From positions 5,870,001-5,934,000 of the forward strand of contig NZ_JACCFE010000002.1 of NCBI RefSeq assembly GCF_014256275.1: 64,000 bases of DNA. The letters run 5' to 3'. The notes under the pieces are model-generated. The model saw only the letters and a program-made list of their open reading frames with translations. It was not told the DNA's origin and ran no database searches. Position numbers and translations under genes: made by a program. Below, in pieces: positions 1-8,721 of this stretch (its first letter is position 1; every line of letters starts with the position of its first letter). This stretch comes from Rhodococcus sp. 4CII. Its GTDB lineage: Bacteria > Actinomycetota > Actinomycetes > Mycobacteriales > Mycobacteriaceae.

Positions 1-91
1 GCAACGTTGCCGACGAAGCCTGACACCGCGCCGACCGAAAACCGGTAGTACGCAAGCACATTCCTATCGACTCCAGCAACGAGGTGCACCG

Positions 92-1621
92 ATGAGCGAC
101 AACACCCCCACCGTCCTGGCGGACGAACAGACACGACATCTCGAGAAGTCCCTCGGCCGTTTCGACATCGTCTTCCTCATCGTCGCGGCGGTGGTGTCGG
201 TCGAGGTCCTCGGTCAGGTGTCCACGTTCGGCGCGGAGACGTTCACCTGGGCGCTCGTTCTCGCCGTATTCTTCCTCCTGCCGTACGGCCTGATCTTCGC
301 CGAGATCGGCAGCACGTTCACCGGTGAAGGCGGGGCCTACGTGTGGGTGCGGCGAGCGTTCGGCCGTCCGCTCGCCGCGCTCGCGTCGCTGCTGACGTGG
401 GTGACCCAGCCCGTGTGGGTCGGCGGATCGATGGCGTTCATCGCCGCCGAGACGTGGAACCACTACGTCAGCGCCTTCGAGGAAGGCTCGGTGACGGACT
501 ACCTCTTCAAACTCGTCTTCATCTGGCTGACGGTGCTCGCCGCCGTGGTGAGTCTCGCACGGGGCAAATGGATTCCGACGATCGGCGCGTTCCTGAAGAT
601 CGCCTTCCTGCTGTTCTTCCTCGTCACCACGGGGATCTACGCCGCGAAGAACGGATTCGCCGGCATTTCCGCGGGAGACTTCAGCCCCACCCTCACCGGG
701 CTCCTCGGCGTCACACCGCTGCTGCTGTTCTCCTACCTCGGTTTCGAATCCGGCAACAGCGCCGCCGGCGAAATGAAGAACCCCGCCCGCGACGTCCCGA
801 TCTCCATCGCCCGCGCCTGCGGCATCGCCGCCGCGTCGTACCTGCTGCCGATCTTCGCGATCCTCCTCGTGGTGCCCGCGGACGACATCACCGGTGTCGG
901 CGGCCTCCTCGAGGCGGTCGCGACCGTATACAGCGTCTACGGTCCCGCCGCACCCGTCATGCTGACCGTGACCGGAGTGATCTTCGCGGTGATCCTGATG
1001 ACCCAGGGGGCGGCGTGGATGATCATCAGCGACCGCATGCAGGCGATGGCCGCCGCGGACGGCGCCTTCTTCGGCGGGTTCTTCGGCCGATTCCATCCGC
1101 GCCTCGGAACACCGGTGCGCGTCAACTTCCTGTCCGGCGTCGTCGCCACCGCGTTCATGATCGCCGCCATGCAGATCACCGGCTCCGGTGGCTCCGTCTT
1201 CGCGGTGGTGCTGACGATCTCGATCTCGACGTTCCTGCTCAGCTACCTGATCGTCATCCCGTCCGCGATCCGGCTGCGCACGCACTTCCCGGACGTCGCG
1301 CGGCCGTTCCGGGTTCCCACCGGAAACGCCGGCTTCCGCCTCCTCGGCGGTCTCTGCTTCGCCTGGGTGCTGCTCGGTTCCTGGGTGGCGGTGTTCCCGG
1401 GCACGCTGGAATCGCTGTTCGGCCTCGACTACGACTTCGACGACATCTGGGGCGTGAGCCAGTCGACGTTCGAACTGTTCACCCTCGGGACGCTGGCCGT
1501 GCTCGCGCTCCTCGGCGCGATCGGGTACATGCGCGGCAAGTCCGTCCGCTCCGCGACCGGTCCGCGTTCCGTGCGCGAAGACGAACCGGACCCCGACCTC
1601 GCGAAGGCCGACGTCCGGTAA
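92..1621 (+). CDS. APC-superfamily amino acid/amine permease
   Basis: A 509-residue polytopic inner-membrane protein made of about a dozen hydrophobic segments. An N-terminal stretch (SLGRFDIVFLIVAAVVS, then GEGGAYVWVRRAFG near residue 80) is typical of the APC amino acid-polyamine-organocation family, and the middle contains FSYLGFESGNSAAGEMKNP, the conserved APC helix-6 region. Length matches the glutamate/GABA antiporter-like branch. The start follows a weak GAGG-type site (cgaggtgcaccg). The charged tail after residue 480 is cytoplasmic by the positive-inside rule. It is followed in the same direction by a LysR regulator, which may control it. The substrate cannot be read from the sequence; a role in feeding the catabolic operon at 8.1 kb is only a guess. 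Confidence 0.85.
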   Translation: MSDNTPTVLADEQTRHLEKSLGRFDIVFLIVAAVVSVEVLGQVSTFGAETFTWALVLAVFFLLPYGLIFAEIGSTFTGEGGAYVWVRRAFGRPLAALASLLTWVTQPVWVGGSMAFIAAETWNHYVSAFEEGSVTDYLFKLVFIWLTVLAAVVSLARGKWIPTIGAFLKIAFLLFFLVTTGIYAAKNGFAGISAGDFSPTLTGLLGVTPLLLFSYLGFESGNSAAGEMKNPARDVPISIARACGIAAASYLLPIFAILLVVPADDITGVGGLLEAVATVYSVYGPAAPVMLTVTGVIFAVILMTQGAAWMIISDRMQAMAAADGAFFGGFFGRFHPRLGTPVRVNFLSGVVATAFMIAAMQITGSGGSVFAVVLTISISTFLLSYLIVIPSAIRLRTHFPDVARPFRVPTGNAGFRLLGGLCFAWVLLGSWVAVFPGTLESLFGLDYDFDDIWGVSQSTFELFTLGTLAVLALLGAIGYMRGKSVRSATGPRSVREDEPDPDLAKADVR

Positions 1622-1707
1622 TGGTGCCGCATCCGGCGCGGGTGTCGTTAGTGGCTCCCCGGTCGGAGACCTGCCATCCTGGTGGCCTCAGATCCCGAGG
1701 AGAGCGC

Positions 1708-2634
1708 ATGCAACGACGACCCGACGTGACGTTGACCCAGCTCAGATATTTCGTCGAGGCCGCGAACTTCTCCAGCATGACGAAGGCCGCCGACGAACTG
1801 ATGGTCGCGCAATCGGCGGTGTCCTCGGCGATCTCCCAGCTCGAGCACCAGATCGGCACCCAGCTGTTCATCCGGCAACGGTCCCGCGGGCTGGTTCTCA
1901 CGGCGGCGGGGGAGGAAATGCTCCGCGACACCCGCAGCGTCCTGGCCCATCTCGGGGAGGTTCTCGATGCGGCGCGCGGCCACGAGGACAACGTCCGCGG
2001 AACGGTGCGCCTCGCCTGTTTCGTCACCCTCACCCCGTTCATCCTGCCGACGCTCATCTCGGACCTGCGCGATCAACACCCCGACCTCGAGGTCGAGGTC
2101 GTCGAGACCCAGGCGGAGGCGGTGCGGGCGGCACTGCGGAACGGCACCGCGGAACTGGCCCTCACCTACGATCTTGCGTTGGGTGACGACATGGAGACGG
2201 AGACGCTGGGCGTCGCCCGACCGCACGTCGTCCTGCCGCCGGACCACCGGCTGGCCGGCCACGACGCGATCGCGCTCGCCGACCTCGAGGGCGAACCGAT
2301 GGTGCTGCTGGACCTGCCGAGCAGCCGCGACTACTTCCTCGCCATGATGTCGGGCTCGGGGGTCGCCCCGATGGTCCGCTACCGGTCGGCGAGCTACGAA
2401 ACGGTGCGTGGGCTCGTCGCCCGCGGACACGGCTTCTCGATACTGAACCAGCGGCCCGCCGAGGGCCGGACGTACGACGGCGGGAGGGTCGCGACACTAC
2501 CGATCGCCGACGACGTTCCCGGACTGCCCGTCGTCCTCGCCCGGCTCAAGGGCGTCCGGAGCACCGCCCGGGCCCGAGCCGTCGCCGAGCGGGCACGGGC
2601 CGTGTTCGCGAATCAAGCACGAACGGCTGGCTAG
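1708..2634 (+). CDS. LysR-family transcriptional regulator
   Basis: 308 residues, the usual LysR length. Residues 8-66 form the winged helix-turn-helix (LTQLRYFVEAANFSSMTKAA, then QSAVSSAISQLE), followed by the linker helix and a substrate-binding-protein-like effector domain (GTVRLACFVTLTPFILP onward). The ATG at 1708 is chosen because the LysR N-terminus begins there and a GGAG lies just upstream (cgaggagagcgc); the frame is open much further upstream but is not LysR-like. It begins 86 bases after the permease and runs in the same direction, so co-transcription or control of the permease is plausible. The effector is unknown. Confidence 0.9.
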   Translation: MQRRPDVTLTQLRYFVEAANFSSMTKAADELMVAQSAVSSAISQLEHQIGTQLFIRQRSRGLVLTAAGEEMLRDTRSVLAHLGEVLDAARGHEDNVRGTVRLACFVTLTPFILPTLISDLRDQHPDLEVEVVETQAEAVRAALRNGTAELALTYDLALGDDMETETLGVARPHVVLPPDHRLAGHDAIALADLEGEPMVLLDLPSSRDYFLAMMSGSGVAPMVRYRSASYETVRGLVARGHGFSILNQRPAEGRTYDGGRVATLPIADDVPGLPVVLARLKGVRSTARARAVAERARAVFANQARTAG

Positions 2635-2829
2635 GACCGGGCTGTCAACTGTGGACGTAATGGCCAATACTTCCTAATCCTTCCTAATCACTGTCGGTTC
2701 ATGCGCATTTTCGAGGCGGCGACCTGAGCATGTCCGTGGTGGGGGTCCGGAGGGCCGCGTCGTCGGCCCCTCGGCGTACACGTTCCTGTCAGCGAGTCTT
2801 CGATCGGGAGGATCGCGACGTCAATCTGA

Positions 2830-3018
2830 GTCGACCTGCATCGGAGAGTGTTCGGGCGGACAGGGCGGAAGCAGTTGTACTGCCGGCTGTCCGACTCGAC
2901 CGGCCAGGAACCCTCGCTCGCCGATCAGGAAATGACGTTGCGTGAGCGTGCCGGCACCGTGTACCGGGCCTACCAGGATCGTGGTTCCGGTCTGCGGGAG
3001 AGACTCGAGCGGGCGTGA
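2830..3018 (+). pseudogene. Frameshifted remnant of a small cysteine-containing protein
   Basis: The 590 bases between the LysR gene and tnpB hold no convincing intact gene. In this frame a protein-like stretch RTGRKQLYCR, then ADQEMTLRERAGTVYRAYQDR, is readable to a TGA at 3016-3018, but the frame is closed upstream by a TGA at 2827-2829. A neighbouring frame just before it contains a Cys-rich piece (CIGECSGG), so a zinc-binding N-terminus and this C-terminus may once have been joined and since frameshifted. I do not recognise the family. Short direct repeats (cttcctaatc-type) occur near 2670-2690. The last bases overlap a possible small ORF at 3015. Confidence 0.3.
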
Positions 3019-3227
3019 ATCGGATGCGTGACGACGCAGCCACCCGCCAGTTCGCGGTGGTGCCAGTGGTGTGGCGGGATCGGTTGGCGCAGGTTTCGGG
3101 GTGGCGTGGATCGAGTGTGACGTGTCGGTGGTCGGCGTTAGGGTCGAGATCATCGGTGAGGATGGGGACACAGTCTCGGGTGGGGGAGCTGATGGATGAT
3201 GTCATTGCTTTGAGGTGGGCTCGCTGA
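3015..3227 (+). CDS. Possible small ORF translationally coupled to tnpB
   Basis: A GTG start overlaps the stop of the preceding remnant (GTGA), and its own TGA overlaps the ATG of tnpB (TGATG). This chain of overlaps is what co-translated genes look like, but the 70-residue product is Arg/Ser-rich, has no recognisable motif and could be a chance frame. It is not a Y1 or serine transposase, so it does not supply the missing TnpA. If not translated, this stretch is the left end of the TnpB element. Confidence 0.25.
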   Translation: MNRMRDDAATRQFAVVPVVWRDRLAQVSGWRGSSVTCRWSALGSRSSVRMGTQSRVGELMDDVIALRWAR

Positions 3228-5038
3228 TGGCCGATACCGGATTGCCTGCGCTGCGGCAGTTCGCGTTCACCACCCGCGCCCACGTCGCGGTCGACGACAT
3301 CACCGGCGAACCGATCGGACGGGGCGACGTCGACACCCGGGTGGGGTGGCTGCTCGACCTGATCGCCACGGCCTGCACCGAGCTGATGGCGCGGCTGTGG
3401 CAGCCGGTCACCTTCGACGTCCTCGCGGCCGGACGAGACCATCAGGACCGGAGGCTGCCCGCCCAGGGTCACGTCGCCGCGGCCCGCCTCGGCTGGAACC
3501 CGCACTACCCGGACGGGGTGTACATGCCGTCGAGGGTGAGCAGGGTGGTGACGGCGCAGGTGATGGCGTCCCGTCGGACGCTGGCTTACCGGGACACCGC
3601 GATTACGGCACTCGCCCAGCGGTTCGACCCGGCCACTGGGCGGATAGCCCCACCCACCTGCGCTGCGGACTGGGTGCCAGCGGGTTTCGCGCGAGGCGTG
3701 CGGCGGCAACTCGTCGTACACTCTCGCCGCACCGACACCGACGCGGTGTCGGTGGGCCGGGTCCGGATCACGGACATCCAGGGACCACCGCAGACGAGCG
3801 CGATGGCCCGGCTCTCGGCCGCGGATCGGCAGCTCGCGCAGATCACCGCGACAGACCGTGAGTTGGTGTTGACGGTGAAGCTGCCGACCTGCCCGACCCC
3901 GGCGGGGCGGGCGCAGTGGCGTCGGGTCCGGTTGACCGCCGCCATCCCCGGGCACCTGCACGGCCGGCCGATCAGCGGCTGGCACCTGCCGACCCTGGTC
4001 CTTGACAGGAAGGGACTGTTGTGGCGGTGCGCGGCGACCGAACTCGTTCCCGTCTGTGACCTGGGATCGGCGACCGTCGCGGTGGGGGTGGATTGGTCCC
4101 CGGCCACGCTCGGTGTCGCCGCCATCACCACCGAAACCCCGGACGGGTTGTCCTCGGACTTTCGGGGTTTCACGTACGACGACCGCGGCCTCGGGACCAG
4201 ACTCGCACGCCTGCAAGCCGAGGGGCAACTGCTGCACCGCAAGGCGGCCCGGTTGACGCAACTCGCCACCAACGCCGAACCCGAGGTCCGCGCCCAACTC
4301 GATGCGAAGATCACCGTCCTCGATGCCCACCGCACCGCGGTGGGCGTCAAACGGGGCAAGATCAACCGGGAACTGGGATTCCACTTCGCCCGCCAGGTCA
4401 CCGACTACGCCATCTCGGCGGGCGCGCAGGTGATCGCGGTGGAGGACCTCGCCACCCTTGAAACTCGCGGGCACGGTCGGGTCAACAACAATCGGGCCGC
4501 GCAATCCGCCCGCCGCCAAGCGGTCACTGCCCTTACTCACACCGCCGCAGAGGTCGGCATCGCGGTGGTGTCGGTGCCGGCCCGCGGCTCGTCCGCGCAG
4601 TGTCCGGGCTGCGACGCACCACTCTCGCGCCCCGGCGGCTATCACACCGCGTGGTGTTCAGGTTGCCGCGTCGGCGGCAACCGTGACCATATCGCCGGGG
4701 TGAACCTGGCCAAACGCGCCCTGCTCGGTAGAACCAAGGTGACTCGGCGGCGGGGGCAGATGCCCGCCGTCCGGGTCGCCGAGCACGCGCCGGTCCGCAA
4801 GTCCCGGGACAAGAACAGTCCCACCCCGAGCAGGCCGCGGCATCGCCGGGTCCGACACAGCCTGCCCACCGTGACACCGCGGGTGGGGGTGACTCCAAAC
4901 AGATATGTTCCTGCACCACAAGCGTCGGTGTGGGACACGGTCAAACCCGCACCACCTCACGGTGATGCGGGTAGCCGTGCCACACGTCCATCTCCCCCGC
5001 CCGCCACGCAAGTGGCAGACAGTATGAGATCTACGTAG
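3227..5038 (+). CDS. tnpB: Large TnpB-like (IS200/IS605 OrfB) RuvC-type RNA-guided nuclease, stand-alone
   Basis: 603 residues from the ATG at 3227 (a GTG at 3215 is also possible). The C-terminal half carries the complete TnpB RuvC-like site: Asp289 in GVDWSPATLG, Glu406 in VIAVEDLAT, Asp487 in GGNRDHIAGVNLA, plus a four-Cys zinc ribbon inserted before the last motif (CPGC at 459-462, CSGC at 477-480). TnpB proteins are known to be RNA-guided DNA nucleases whose guide RNA derives from the element's right end. This one is longer than the usual roughly 400 residues, owing to a roughly 280-residue N-terminal part I cannot assign and a basic, Pro-rich tail after residue 500. No TnpA recombinase lies beside it. 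All catalytic residues look intact, so it is probably active rather than a dead relic. It converges on the Eis-like gene, leaving only 3 bases. Confidence 0.8.
   Translation: MADTGLPALRQFAFTTRAHVAVDDITGEPIGRGDVDTRVGWLLDLIATACTELMARLWQPVTFDVLAAGRDHQDRRLPAQGHVAAARLGWNPHYPDGVYMPSRVSRVVTAQVMASRRTLAYRDTAITALAQRFDPATGRIAPPTCAADWVPAGFARGVRRQLVVHSRRTDTDAVSVGRVRITDIQGPPQTSAMARLSAADRQLAQITATDRELVLTVKLPTCPTPAGRAQWRRVRLTAAIPGHLHGRPISGWHLPTLVLDRKGLLWRCAATELVPVCDLGSATVAVGVDWSPATLGVAAITTETPDGLSSDFRGFTYDDRGLGTRLARLQAEGQLLHRKAARLTQLATNAEPEVRAQLDAKITVLDAHRTAVGVKRGKINRELGFHFARQVTDYAISAGAQVIAVEDLATLETRGHGRVNNNRAAQSARRQAVTALTHTAAEVGIAVVSVPARGSSAQCPGCDAPLSRPGGYHTAWCSGCRVGGNRDHIAGVNLAKRALLGRTKVTRRRGQMPAVRVAEHAPVRKSRDKNSPTPSRPRHRRVRHSLPTVTPRVGVTPNRYVPAPQASVWDTVKPAPPHGDAGSRATRPSPPPATQVADSMRST
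4945..4972. repeat. Hairpin in the tnpB 3' end; candidate right-end/guide-RNA structure
   Basis: ACCCGCA pairs with TGCGGGT and inside them CACC pairs with GGTG around a TCAC loop, giving an almost continuous stem with one C/A mismatch. It lies within the last 100 bases of tnpB. In IS200/IS605 elements this is where the subterminal right-end palindrome and the scaffold of the omega RNA lie, so it is a candidate for either. It could equally act as a terminator for tnpB. Confidence 0.45.
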
Positions 5039-5041
5039 ACG

Positions 5042-6244
5042 CTAGAACCCCCAACCCATCTGGGCGTCGCGGTCGGAGCCGAACGCGTGCTCGAACCGGT
5101 CCAGGACGTCGGCGTCGGCAGTCCGCAGCCGGTTCGCGGCCGCGAATGTCCGCGCCCGGTGCGCCCCGAGGTACAGGCTTCCGAGCACGTCCAGATCGAG
5201 CACCACCTGCGGTGCGGCGTCGGTCCGTGTGCACACGGCCTTGCCGTCGCGGACGGTGAGGGCGAATCTGCCACCGGCGTCCAGGAACCCGTCGTCGACC
5301 TGCACCATTACGTCGAGGTTGCCGCGGAACGTGCGGGCCTCGAGCGCGGCGGGCACATCCATGATCCGCACCCACAGCTCGTCGTGACGGGATGTCGTGC
5401 GCACGAGTCGGCCGTCGGTGAGCAGATACGGAAGCGGATCCTCGGGGGTGAGATGCGCTTCGATGCGGCGCACCAGGTCGAGGCCGAGCATCGCCCGCCA
5501 CAGCGCAGCGTGGGCGTCACCGGTAACCGTGCGGATCTCCTCCACCCGGGCGAAGGATCCGTTGTCGCCGGAGGCGCGACGGTACAGGACGTAACCGTCG
5601 TCGTGCACGAGCCCGAACAACGCTGTGCCGCCACCCCGTTCGCTCTCGCGGTCGGCGAAGATCCGGTTCCACACGATCTCGGGCCGCACCTGCGCCCCCG
5701 GAGTCACCTGCTGCCAGCGGTGGTAGACGTCCGTGAACGCGGGCCGGGCCTCGGCCGGATGGACCATCCGCACACCGCCGGGGTCCGGTGCCCTCGGATG
5801 CGGGACGGCGAAGCGGCGGTCGATGCTCACCGTGGACTCGACGGTCGCGGGTCCGTAACCGAACCGTCCGTAGATGCCGCCCTCGCTGGCGGTGAGAATC
5901 GACAGCGGCACGCCCGACGCTCGGATCCGTGCGTGGTGTTCGGTGTAGAGGGCGCGGAGGATGCCGCGCCGCCGATGGGTGGGCGCGACCGTGACCGCGG
6001 TGACGCCCGCCGCCGCGACGCTGCCGCCGGGAACGGTGACCGTCATGGGAATGTCCATCGTCGCGCCGACGACCTCGTCACCGTCCAGCGCGATCACCGG
6101 CGGTTCGCCATTGACGAGCTGCCTCCAGTGGGCGGTGAATTCCTCCGTCTGCGGTGTCACGAAACAGATCTCGTTGAGCACGACGATCTTCGGCCAGTCC
6201 TGTTCGGTCGCAGTTCTGATCGTGATTCCGCCGGTGCTCGCCAT
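5042..6244 (-). CDS. Eis-like GNAT N-acetyltransferase
   Basis: 400 residues from the ATG at 6244, the size of the Eis (enhanced intracellular survival) family. The N-terminal GNAT domain has the acetyl-CoA loop VTVAPTHRRRGILRALY and a second GNAT half follows (ELWVRIMDVPAAL), then the C-terminal sterol-carrier-like domain (RTFRGNLDVMVQVDDGFLDAG...) ending in a free carboxylate at MGWGF; the terminal residues sit in the Eis active site. Mycobacterial Eis acetylates aminoglycosides and protein lysines, so drug modification is possible here, but the Eis family is large in actinomycetes and the natural substrate is unknown. An upstream in-frame ATG at 6262 adds six residues and lacks support. 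It is divergent from the YrhK gene. Confidence 0.85.
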   Translation of the reverse strand: MASTGGITIRTATEQDWPKIVVLNEICFVTPQTEEFTAHWRQLVNGEPPVIALDGDEVVGATMDIPMTVTVPGGSVAAAGVTAVTVAPTHRRRGILRALYTEHHARIRASGVPLSILTASEGGIYGRFGYGPATVESTVSIDRRFAVPHPRAPDPGGVRMVHPAEARPAFTDVYHRWQQVTPGAQVRPEIVWNRIFADRESERGGGTALFGLVHDDGYVLYRRASGDNGSFARVEEIRTVTGDAHAALWRAMLGLDLVRRIEAHLTPEDPLPYLLTDGRLVRTTSRHDELWVRIMDVPAALEARTFRGNLDVMVQVDDGFLDAGGRFALTVRDGKAVCTRTDAAPQVVLDLDVLGSLYLGAHRARTFAAANRLRTADADVLDRFEHAFGSDRDAQMGWGF

Positions 6245-6363
6245 GGTTCGACCCTGGCACACCCCGTGCGGACTCGCAGCCGAATTTCCGTGCCCGCCCT
6301 TGACCCGGTCAGCGTCTTCGGCGAGTCTGAGGACTCGGGCCGACGGGTGAGGGGGACGTCACG

Positions 6364-7041
6364 ATGCCGAGGGACCGCACCTCCTCCGCACCGCGCCGAG
6401 TGTTGCGCCTGCGCCGGGAGTCCTGGGGATTCGTCATCGGCTCCTTCCTGTTCGGACTCGCGGCCACGCGGGTGTACGGCGACGCGGCCGGCCCCGAACT
6501 CGACAACATCACCTACTTCGTCGGATCGTTGTTCTTCACTACCGCCGGATTCATCCAGTTGTCGCTGAGCGGCAGACCGGTGCCCGGGGCGGAATCGCAC
6601 CGGGTCGAACGCTACGACTGGTGGTCGGCGCTGATCCAGTTCGTCGGCACCCTGCTGTTCAACATCAGTACCGGTGTCGCGCTCATCCACGGCCTCACCG
6701 TCGAACAGGACCGGGTGTGGGGGTGGCGGCCCGACATCTTCGGGTCGACCGCCTTTCTCGTCGCCAGCGCGTTGGCGGTGGTGGCCACCACCGAAACCGA
6801 CAGGCTGTGGGATCCGCACGCCCGCAACTGGCGCAGCACCTGGCTGAACATGATCGGGTCGGTGGCGTTCGGGGTATCCGCCGTCGCCGCGTTCATAGTG
6901 CCGGGCACGGGCGCGCTGGAGAACGCGGGGATCGCCGATCTGGGCACATTCGTGGGCGCGGTCTGCTTCCTCGTCGCCGCCCTGCTGATGCGCCCGCCTC
7001 ACCCCACGTACTCGCCGAACCAGGTGAGCACACGTTCGTAG
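6364..7041 (+). CDS. YrhK-domain integral membrane protein
   Basis: 225 residues with about six hydrophobic segments in pairs. The first pair (SWGFVIGSFLFGLAAT and YFVGSLFFTTAGFIQLSL, residues 19-65) fits the YrhK-like domain, and a second pair repeats a similar shape (VLIGSVAF-like NMIGSVAFGVSAVAAFIV, then GTFVGAVCFLVAALLM). The function of YrhK proteins is not established. The gene begins 119 bases from the divergent Eis-like gene and its last 43 bases overlap, tail to tail, the 3' end of the dienelactone hydrolase gene. Confidence 0.75.
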   Translation: MPRDRTSSAPRRVLRLRRESWGFVIGSFLFGLAATRVYGDAAGPELDNITYFVGSLFFTTAGFIQLSLSGRPVPGAESHRVERYDWWSALIQFVGTLLFNISTGVALIHGLTVEQDRVWGWRPDIFGSTAFLVASALAVVATTETDRLWDPHARNWRSTWLNMIGSVAFGVSAVAAFIVPGTGALENAGIADLGTFVGAVCFLVAALLMRPPHPTYSPNQVSTRS

Positions 7042-7907
7042 GCCTCCGCCGCCGCGGCCGCGTTGTACCGGGGCCCGGTGTCGTTGAAGAACGCGTGATC
7101 AGCGCCCGGAACCGTGACGATCTCGTGCGGCAGGCCCGCCTTGGTGAGTGCCGCGTCGGCGGCGTCGCGGGACGCGTTCACCCTCGCGTCCAATTCCGCG
7201 TAGATGGCGAGGACTGCGGCCTTCGACCCGGAGAAGTCCGCGCCGTCGGGCAGGGGGCCGTAGAAGGGGACGGCGGCCGCCAGTCGCGGTTCGCCGGACG
7301 CGAGCAGTTGCCACACCATGCCGCCGCCGAAACAGAATCCCACTGCCGCGTACTTCTTGTCCGGTACCCGGCGGGCGAGTTCGTCGACGCCCGCCTTCAT
7401 GTCGGCGACGAAGCGCTCCGGCGGCACGGTGGCCAGCGCGGCGGTGGCCTGAGCCTGGTCGGTGAAGGTGGCCGTCCCGCCCTCCTCCGAGAGCAGGTCC
7501 ACGGCCAGCGCGGAGTAGCCGGCACCGGCGAATCGGCCTGCCACCGAACGGATGTGATCGGTCAGGCCCTTGTTCTCGTGCACCACCAGGACCGCCCCGC
7601 GGGGCTCGGCCGCCTCGGCCCAGGCCCCCTGCAGGACCCGCCCGTCGGGACCGGGGAACGTCACGGCCTCGGTGCCGACCGCGTCGGCCACTCCCGGTGG
7701 CGGGGGCGTCGCCCCACCGGGCGTCACCGGGGCCGACGTCGACGACTGCTCGTCGCCGCCGGTGGAGCAGGCGGCCAGCAGCGAAGATGCCGCCGCCACC
7801 CCGAGGCCGATGAGGCCGAGTCTTCGCAGCGCCTCACGGCGGGTCAGCAGCCCGTCCGCATGATCGATCGCGATCTCTTCGGCGATATAGCGTTGCAGTG
7901 GCGTCAT
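6999..7907 (-). CDS. Dienelactone hydrolase-family lipoprotein with Tat-type signal
   Basis: 302 residues from the ATG at 7907, chosen over two upstream Met codons because a GGGGA site precedes it. A twin-arginine segment (LTRREALRRLGLIG) runs into a hydrophobic core and a lipobox LLAAC (Cys47), so the mature enzyme should be a surface lipoprotein exported folded. The catalytic domain has the DLH nucleophile motif GFCFGG with Cys192, an acid in AELDAR and His in ADHAFF, the family Cys-Asp-His triad. Cytosolic DLHs open chlorocatechol-derived lactones; secreted versions are poorly characterised, so the substrate is open. The roughly 50 residues before the DLH domain are Ser/Thr/Pro-rich linker. 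Confidence 0.85.
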   Translation of the reverse strand: MTPLQRYIAEEIAIDHADGLLTRREALRRLGLIGLGVAAASSLLAACSTGGDEQSSTSAPVTPGGATPPPPGVADAVGTEAVTFPGPDGRVLQGAWAEAAEPRGAVLVVHENKGLTDHIRSVAGRFAGAGYSALAVDLLSEEGGTATFTDQAQATAALATVPPERFVADMKAGVDELARRVPDKKYAAVGFCFGGGMVWQLLASGEPRLAAAVPFYGPLPDGADFSGSKAAVLAIYAELDARVNASRDAADAALTKAGLPHEIVTVPGADHAFFNDTGPRYNAAAAAEAYERVLTWFGEYVG

Positions 7908-8100
7908 CGTCGTCCCCGTCCGCATCGGCTGTCGTAGGGAATTATCCCTGGTCGAGCCGGGGATCGGCATCGGTTCCCGTTGCATCACTTCTTCTTATGC
8001 AGTGCGCCACTTATCTGTGTTGTACAGATTTCACCGTGCGACCCAAGATTGGTTCCACGGCACGAACTCCTCGCTCACCGCACACAGAAAGGAGCCCGTC

Positions 8101-8721
8101 ATGCCGATCGCTGACCGTCACGCCGCCGTCGAAACGACGGCCCGCACATCGGTGGCTGCACCGATGCCGGACAGCTCGACCGCGAACTTCGTCACGGCCA
8201 TGGGAGCCGTCGCGACCGGGGTCACCGTCGTCGCGACCGACGGTCCCGGCGGCCGCGCGGCGCAGACCGTGAGCGCGATGTGCTCCGTCTCGGCCGATCC
8301 CGCGCTGGTGCTGGTCTGCATCCACGGACGGAGCCCCGTCAACGACGCGGTCTCCGAGAACGGCGTTTTCTGCGTCAATGTGCTTGCCACCCAGCATGAT
8401 CACGTGGCCGACACGTTCGCGGGGCGGCCGTGGCCCGGCAAGCAGCGATGGGACTTCACCTGCGGGCACTGGACCGTCGCCGAATCCGGGTCGCCGCGCG
8501 TGCACGACGCGATCGCCTCGTTCGACTGCACCGTCTACGACGTCATCGAGGCCGGCACCCATCGCGTCTACATCGGACGCGTCGCCGCCGTCGAGTCGCA
8601 CCCCGGCGAACCGCTCGTGTACGCGTCCCACACCTACAGCAAGCCCGCAGCATTTGAACCGTCCATTTTCCCCGACTACCCGGACGCACACCCCGCGCCG
8701 AGGACCAGGAGCACGAAATGA
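8101..8721 (+). CDS. Flavin reductase (HpaC-like), partner of the next monooxygenase
   Basis: 206 residues from ATG 8101, which sits behind a good site (gaaaggagcccgtc). The flavin-reductase/FMN-binding split-barrel is recognisable: FVTAMGAVATGVTVVAT near residue 30, then AQTVSAMCSVSADPALVLVCI and SENGVFCVNVLA. HpaC-type reductases use NAD(P)H to make free FADH2 or FMNH2 for a separate oxygenase. Its stop overlaps the start of the HpaB-like gene (ATGA), so the two components are translationally coupled. First gene of a six-gene operon ending with aspartase. Confidence 0.88.
   Translation: MPIADRHAAVETTARTSVAAPMPDSSTANFVTAMGAVATGVTVVATDGPGGRAAQTVSAMCSVSADPALVLVCIHGRSPVNDAVSENGVFCVNVLATQHDHVADTFAGRPWPGKQRWDFTCGHWTVAESGSPRVHDAIASFDCTVYDVIEAGTHRVYIGRVAAVESHPGEPLVYASHTYSKPAAFEPSIFPDYPDAHPAPRTRSTK

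Noticed and set aside
343..1707. Long frame running through the permease gene into the LysR gene
   Set aside because: The upstream part is an Arg-rich shadow of the permease; LysR similarity starts only at 1708, where a ribosome site is present.
2789..4645. Long minus-strand frame opposite tnpB
   Set aside because: High Arg/Gly/Pro composition and full overlap with a motif-bearing gene mark it as an antisense shadow.
3227..5038. Reading the RuvC protein as a Cas12-type CRISPR effector
   Set aside because: No CRISPR repeats or cas genes are nearby, and the motif spacing (VEDL, CPGC...CSGC, NRD) is that of TnpB.
6322..6337. Small palindrome CGAGTC-TGAG-GACTCG between the Eis-like and YrhK genes
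   Set aside because: Only six base pairs in a GC-rich divergent region; could be an operator but has no further support.
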